DNA from: an uncultured Blautia sp.
Lineage (GTDB): Bacteria; Bacillota; Clostridia; Lachnospirales; Lachnospiraceae
Length of the DNA: 64,000 nucleotides
Reading direction: 5' to 3'
Assembly: GCF_934371575.1 (NCBI RefSeq)
Contig: NZ_CAKRNY010000014.1
Location: 16,284 to 80,283, forward strand
The position numbers and the translations under genes were made by a program. The notes below the pieces were generated by a model, which had not been told where the DNA came from, made no database searches, and worked only from the letters and a program-made list of their open reading frames with translations. Of this stretch, positions 60,919 to 64,000 are shown in pieces. How positions within the stretch are numbered: position 1 is the first letter of the stretch; every line of letters begins with the position of its first letter.

Positions 60919-62403
60919 TTAAGCCAGCGTTTTCATTACTTCATATGTGCCGTTCTCACGGATCTGGGTTAAGTAATTGCTTACAGATGCTTCAAATCCG
61001 GAAATCTGTGTCAGATCTTCACCCCAGAAGGAAGTATTGGTGCATACTGCATGAACAAGATCCGCTGCGGAATCATCTTTATGTGCAAGGTAAAATTCGA
61101 GAACTGCCTTGTCATCCTTTACAGTGTATTCATTAGCTGCTCTTTTTGCTGTAAGTCCGTCTTCGCTCAGAGCATATCCGTTATAGAATGCAATGTAGAA
61201 GGCGAAAGAAGCTGTGATGCATGCAGGAAGTGTACCTTTGCGTTCAACATATTTTTTGAGTGACGGCATAACACGTGCTTTCCATTTGGATGTAGAATTC
61301 AAAGAAATAGAAAGAAGCGCGTGATCGATAAATGGGTTTTTGAAACGCTCTGTAACAGCTGCGGCAAAATCTTCGAGCTCTGCTTTTGGAAGATCCAGAG
61401 TAGGAATGATTTCGTCATAAATAGTTTTGTTCATAAATCCACAGATCACATCGTCGTTCATGCAGTCTCTTACAATGTCCTGTCCTGCAAGATATGCACC
61501 AAGTACAAAGGAGGTATGAGCGCCGTTTAAGATACGTACTTTTCTCTGCTTGTATGGTTTATGATTGTCTGTGATCAGGATTGGAAGATCAGCTTTGTCA
61601 ACCGGGAATTCGTTTTTGATTGACTGCGGTCCTTCGATTACCCAGAATCCGAAGATTTCACCTGTGTCGATCAGGTTGTCTTCATAGCCAAGTTCTTCAC
61701 AGATTGCAGCAGCTTCATTTCTTGGATAACCTGTTACAATACGGTCTACAAGTGTAGAGCAGAAGATGTTTTCAGCTTTGATCCAGTTGATAAAGTCTTC
61801 GCCAAGATTCCACTGCTCTGCATATTTTAATACACATTTTTCAAGCTCTTTTCCATTATCATCGATCAGCTCACAGGAGAGAATGATAAATCCTTTGCCG
61901 GCTTCCTGACCGAATTTCTGGAAACGGCGATACATAAATTGAGTAAGTTTTCCAGGATAGCTGTCAGCCGGAACATCAGTAAACTGACAGGAAGAATCAT
62001 AAGTAATTCCGGCTTCTGTTGTATTACATGCGATAAAACGGAGGTCCGGGTTATCTGCACATGCAAGAACTGCTTCAAAATCCTTATATGGATTGAGACA
62101 ACGGCTTACACAGGAGATAACACGTTTTTTATTTACTTTTTTGCCATCCTGGAATCCACGGAGAAATAAGGTATAAAGACCCTCCTGCTCGTTGATCATG
62201 TCAGCAAGACCTGGAGCGATTGGCTGACACAGAACAACCTTGGAGTTGAATCCTGCTTTTTCATTTAACTCATCTATAAAATAATCTACAAAGGCACGGA
62301 GGAAGTTTCCTTCACCAAACTGAAGTACACGTTCCGGTGCTGATTCAAGAAGGTATCCATCATAACCCTGTTCTTTTAAAGTAGCATAAGATAATTTTTT
62401 CAT
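60919..62403 (-). CDS. uxaB: Tagaturonate reductase
   Basis: A 494-residue NAD-dependent polyol dehydrogenase-family enzyme that reduces D-tagaturonate to D-altronate. VLQFGEGNFLRAFVDYFID near residue 26 is the typical nucleotide-binding start, CNTTEAGITYD and RKVRILNGAHTS are further family segments. GGAAAA lies before its ATG. It sits 31 bases after uxaA in the operon. Confidence 0.95.
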   Translation of the reverse strand: MKKLSYATLKEQGYDGYLLESAPERVLQFGEGNFLRAFVDYFIDELNEKAGFNSKVVLCQPIAPGLADMINEQEGLYTLFLRGFQDGKKVNKKRVISCVSRCLNPYKDFEAVLACADNPDLRFIACNTTEAGITYDSSCQFTDVPADSYPGKLTQFMYRRFQKFGQEAGKGFIILSCELIDDNGKELEKCVLKYAEQWNLGEDFINWIKAENIFCSTLVDRIVTGYPRNEAAAICEELGYEDNLIDTGEIFGFWVIEGPQSIKNEFPVDKADLPILITDNHKPYKQRKVRILNGAHTSFVLGAYLAGQDIVRDCMNDDVICGFMNKTIYDEIIPTLDLPKAELEDFAAAVTERFKNPFIDHALLSISLNSTSKWKARVMPSLKKYVERKGTLPACITASFAFYIAFYNGYALSEDGLTAKRAANEYTVKDDKAVLEFYLAHKDDSAADLVHAVCTNTSFWGEDLTQISGFEASVSNYLTQIRENGTYEVMKTLA

Positions 62404-62434
62404 TTCTGTATTTTCCTTTCATATATAATTCGAT

Positions 62435-63916
62435 TTATAAAGTAACTCCCTGTTTGAAAATAGCCATATCATGGAAACCTGCTTCTTCGGATTTTGATTT
62501 CTTTCCGGAAGCGATCTCAAGGACAAAGTCCAGAAGGTTTTCTGAAAGTTCATCAAGAGGTGTGTCATTTACCATGACTCCACAGTTGAAATCGATCCAG
62601 TTTTGTTTCTTTTTTGCAAGCTGGTTATTTGTGGAGATTTTAACTGTAGGTACAGGACTTGCAAAAGGTGTTCCTCGTCCGGTAGTAAAAAGTACAATGT
62701 GTGCCCCGGATGCTGCAAGAGCAGTAGAGGCAACCAGATCATTGCCAGGTGCGCTCAGCAGGTTTAATCCTTTTTCCTTTACAGGTTCTCCATAAGAAAG
62801 AACTCCCATAACAGGTGCGCTTCCGGATTTCTGGGTGCATCCGAGAGATTTGTCTTCCAGACTGGAAATACCGCCTTTTTTGTTTCCTGGAGAAGGATTT
62901 TCATAAATAGTCTGGTTGTGACTTTTAAAATAATTCTTGAAATCGTTGACAAGGGCAACTGTCTGGTTGAACAGGTCTTCTGTCTCACAGCGGTTCATAA
63001 GTGATTCTTCAGCCCCGAACATTTCAGGAACTTCTGTAAGAATCGTAGATCCGCCCATGGAGATCAGCTTGTCAGAGAATGCACCAACAGTAGGGTTGGC
63101 CGTAATTCCGGACAAACCATCGGAGCCGCCGCATTTCATACCAATCACCAGTTCAGATGCACTGATTGGTTCGCGTTTAAATGAGGACGCATAGGAAATC
63201 AGTTCTTTGACGGTTTCAATACCATCACTGATCTCATCTTCGCATTCCTGGGCAACGAGAAAACGTACACGCTCAGGATCATAGTCCCCGATAAATTTCT
63301 TTAATTCATCGATGTTGCTGTTTTCGCAGCCAAGTCCAAGAACCAGAACACCGCCTGCATTAGGATGGTTCACTAAATCAGCAAGAATCTGACGTGTGTT
63401 ATTCTGATCATCGCCCATCTGGGAACATCCGTAAGGATGTGGAAATGCACAGACACCATCAATCTGGTCTGTCATGTACTTCTGTGAGGCCCGCTCAATA
63501 GCAGATGCGACATTGTTAACGCAGCCTACTGTAGGAATGATCCAGATTTCATTACGTACGCCAACACCACCGTTTTTTCTGCGATAGCCCTGGAAGAACT
63601 TTGGCTCCCGGTGTGGAAGCTCTGTGATATTTTGGTTATATGTATAAGTAAGAAGATCTCCCAGCCCTGTTTTTAAATTGTGAGTATGAATCCAGGAACC
63701 TGCAGAAATTTCTGCAGTTGCACGTCCAATGGGATTACCATATTTAATAATGGAATCACCAGGCTTGAGACTTTTTAATGCAAACTTGTGTCCCTGCATG
63801 ATGTCTTCTGTAAGAGTGAGTGTGGAGTTATCAAGTTCGATCACAGTGCCTTTCGCCAGAGGCTGAAGCGCAACGGCTACATTATCTGAAGGATTAATTT
63901 TAATAAAAGATTTCAA
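62435..63916 (-). CDS. uxaA: Altronate dehydratase
   Basis: A 493-residue enzyme that dehydrates D-altronate to 2-keto-3-deoxygluconate. An N-terminal SAF domain (about 1-90) precedes the UxaA barrel with CAFPHPYGCSQMG and GLGCENSN cysteine segments for an iron centre, and GMKCGGSDGLSG near residue 278. The start is TTG 63916, 11 bases after GGAGG; longer readings have no ribosome site. First in the operon; uxaC (uronate isomerase) is not in the window. Confidence 0.95.
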   Translation of the reverse strand: MKSFIKINPSDNVAVALQPLAKGTVIELDNSTLTLTEDIMQGHKFALKSLKPGDSIIKYGNPIGRATAEISAGSWIHTHNLKTGLGDLLTYTYNQNITELPHREPKFFQGYRRKNGGVGVRNEIWIIPTVGCVNNVASAIERASQKYMTDQIDGVCAFPHPYGCSQMGDDQNNTRQILADLVNHPNAGGVLVLGLGCENSNIDELKKFIGDYDPERVRFLVAQECEDEISDGIETVKELISYASSFKREPISASELVIGMKCGGSDGLSGITANPTVGAFSDKLISMGGSTILTEVPEMFGAEESLMNRCETEDLFNQTVALVNDFKNYFKSHNQTIYENPSPGNKKGGISSLEDKSLGCTQKSGSAPVMGVLSYGEPVKEKGLNLLSAPGNDLVASTALAASGAHIVLFTTGRGTPFASPVPTVKISTNNQLAKKKQNWIDFNCGVMVNDTPLDELSENLLDFVLEIASGKKSKSEEAGFHDMAIFKQGVTL

Positions 63917-63950
63917 GAAACCAACAACCTCCTTTATGTGAAAATAATAT

Positions 63951-63997
63951 ATGTAAGAGCTTACATTCAAATTACATCAACAAAACAGGAACGTCAA
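63951..63997 (-). promoter_or_regulatory. uxa promoter with overlapping palindromic operator
   Basis: On the minus strand TTGACG (63992-63997), 17 bases, TAATTT (63969-63974). ATGTAAG-AG-CTTACAT (63951-63966), a 7-2-7 palindrome, covers the expected start point, as for repression by a GntR- or LacI-type regulator of hexuronate genes. Confidence 0.65.
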
Positions 63998-64000
63998 TAG

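Noticed and set aside
1..64000. CRISPR arrays, rRNA genes, complete insertion sequences
   Set aside because: No regularly spaced repeats, no rRNA and no full transposase gene were seen; only an integrase remnant and the frameshifted Rpn-type gene.

Overview
The window looks like chromosome of a gut Clostridia, most likely a Lachnospiraceae of the Blautia/Ruminococcus type. This is inferred from protein families and low-to-medium GC, not from any marker gene. Signs pointing that way are plant-sugar catabolism, formate-tetrahydrofolate ligase behind a ZTP riboswitch, a sodium-pump beta subunit with a tiny OadG-like partner, a duplicated feoA with feoB, DUF2325/DUF3793/flavodoxin, DUF6110 next to a P1B ATPase, and many GGAGG ribosome sites.

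Layout. 1-4.4 kb: an ABC-class ATPase of unknown role, an M18 aminopeptidase, a small membrane protein, tRNA-Arg(ACG) and a small unknown gene lying among short repeats. 4.5-8.3 kb: asparagine synthase AsnB converging on a GGDEF protein with a LacI-type sugar-binding domain. 8.3-22.5 kb: a metal-homeostasis region with an ABC/FtsX exporter, malic enzyme, an S66 peptidase, feoA-feoA-feoB, a Fur-like and a DtxR-like regulator, DUF6110 with a P1B ATPase, and DUF2325-DUF3793-flavodoxin. Six palindromes of the form TTAG-N6-CTAA, several lying on promoters, and two GAGAA-N3-TTCTC boxes tie these genes into what looks like one metal regulon. 22.6-37.6 kb: carbohydrate genes, comprising an AGE-family sugar isomerase, a frameshifted Rpn-type nuclease gene, an AraC/GPH-transporter/GH78-like/HPr-like/GH3 cluster, a lone HicB, and an AraC/DUF4867/fucose-isomerase-like/xylulokinase cluster. 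37.7-45.6 kb: HAD phosphatase, purC, fhs with a ZTP riboswitch, a DUF1700 membrane protein, a rhodanese-TtcA fusion, and OadB with a 39-residue partner behind a yybP-ykoY-type riboswitch. 45.6-51 kb: a threonine-aldolase-like gene, araR, araA and an araB-type kinase, with AraR-like operators. 51.3-57.1 kb: surface genes (AlgI-like O-acyltransferase, AlgX-like protein, a secreted acidic protein, a secreted repeat/phosphodiester glycosidase protein). 57.1-58.7 kb: a 1.5-kb island bounded by 57-bp direct repeats that holds an integrase remnant and an MNT/HEPN pair. 58.9-64 kb: a small Asn/Ser-rich protein, then uxaA-uxaB-eda-kdgK on the minus strand for galacturonate catabolism.

How it works together: arabinose enters through AraA and AraB, another pentose or deoxysugar through the FucI-like isomerase and XylB, and galacturonate-derived altronate through UxaA, Eda and KdgK to pyruvate and glyceraldehyde-3-phosphate. 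GPH transport, GH78-like and GH3 enzymes supply free sugars from plant glycosides. A short inverted-repeat family built on TTTTTCAAACACGC recurs in four intergenic regions. The strongest points for follow-up are the metal regulon with its possible small leader RNA, the Mn-type riboswitch on a sodium-pump gene, the repeat-bounded MNT/HEPN island and the HPr-like protein that lacks its catalytic histidine.
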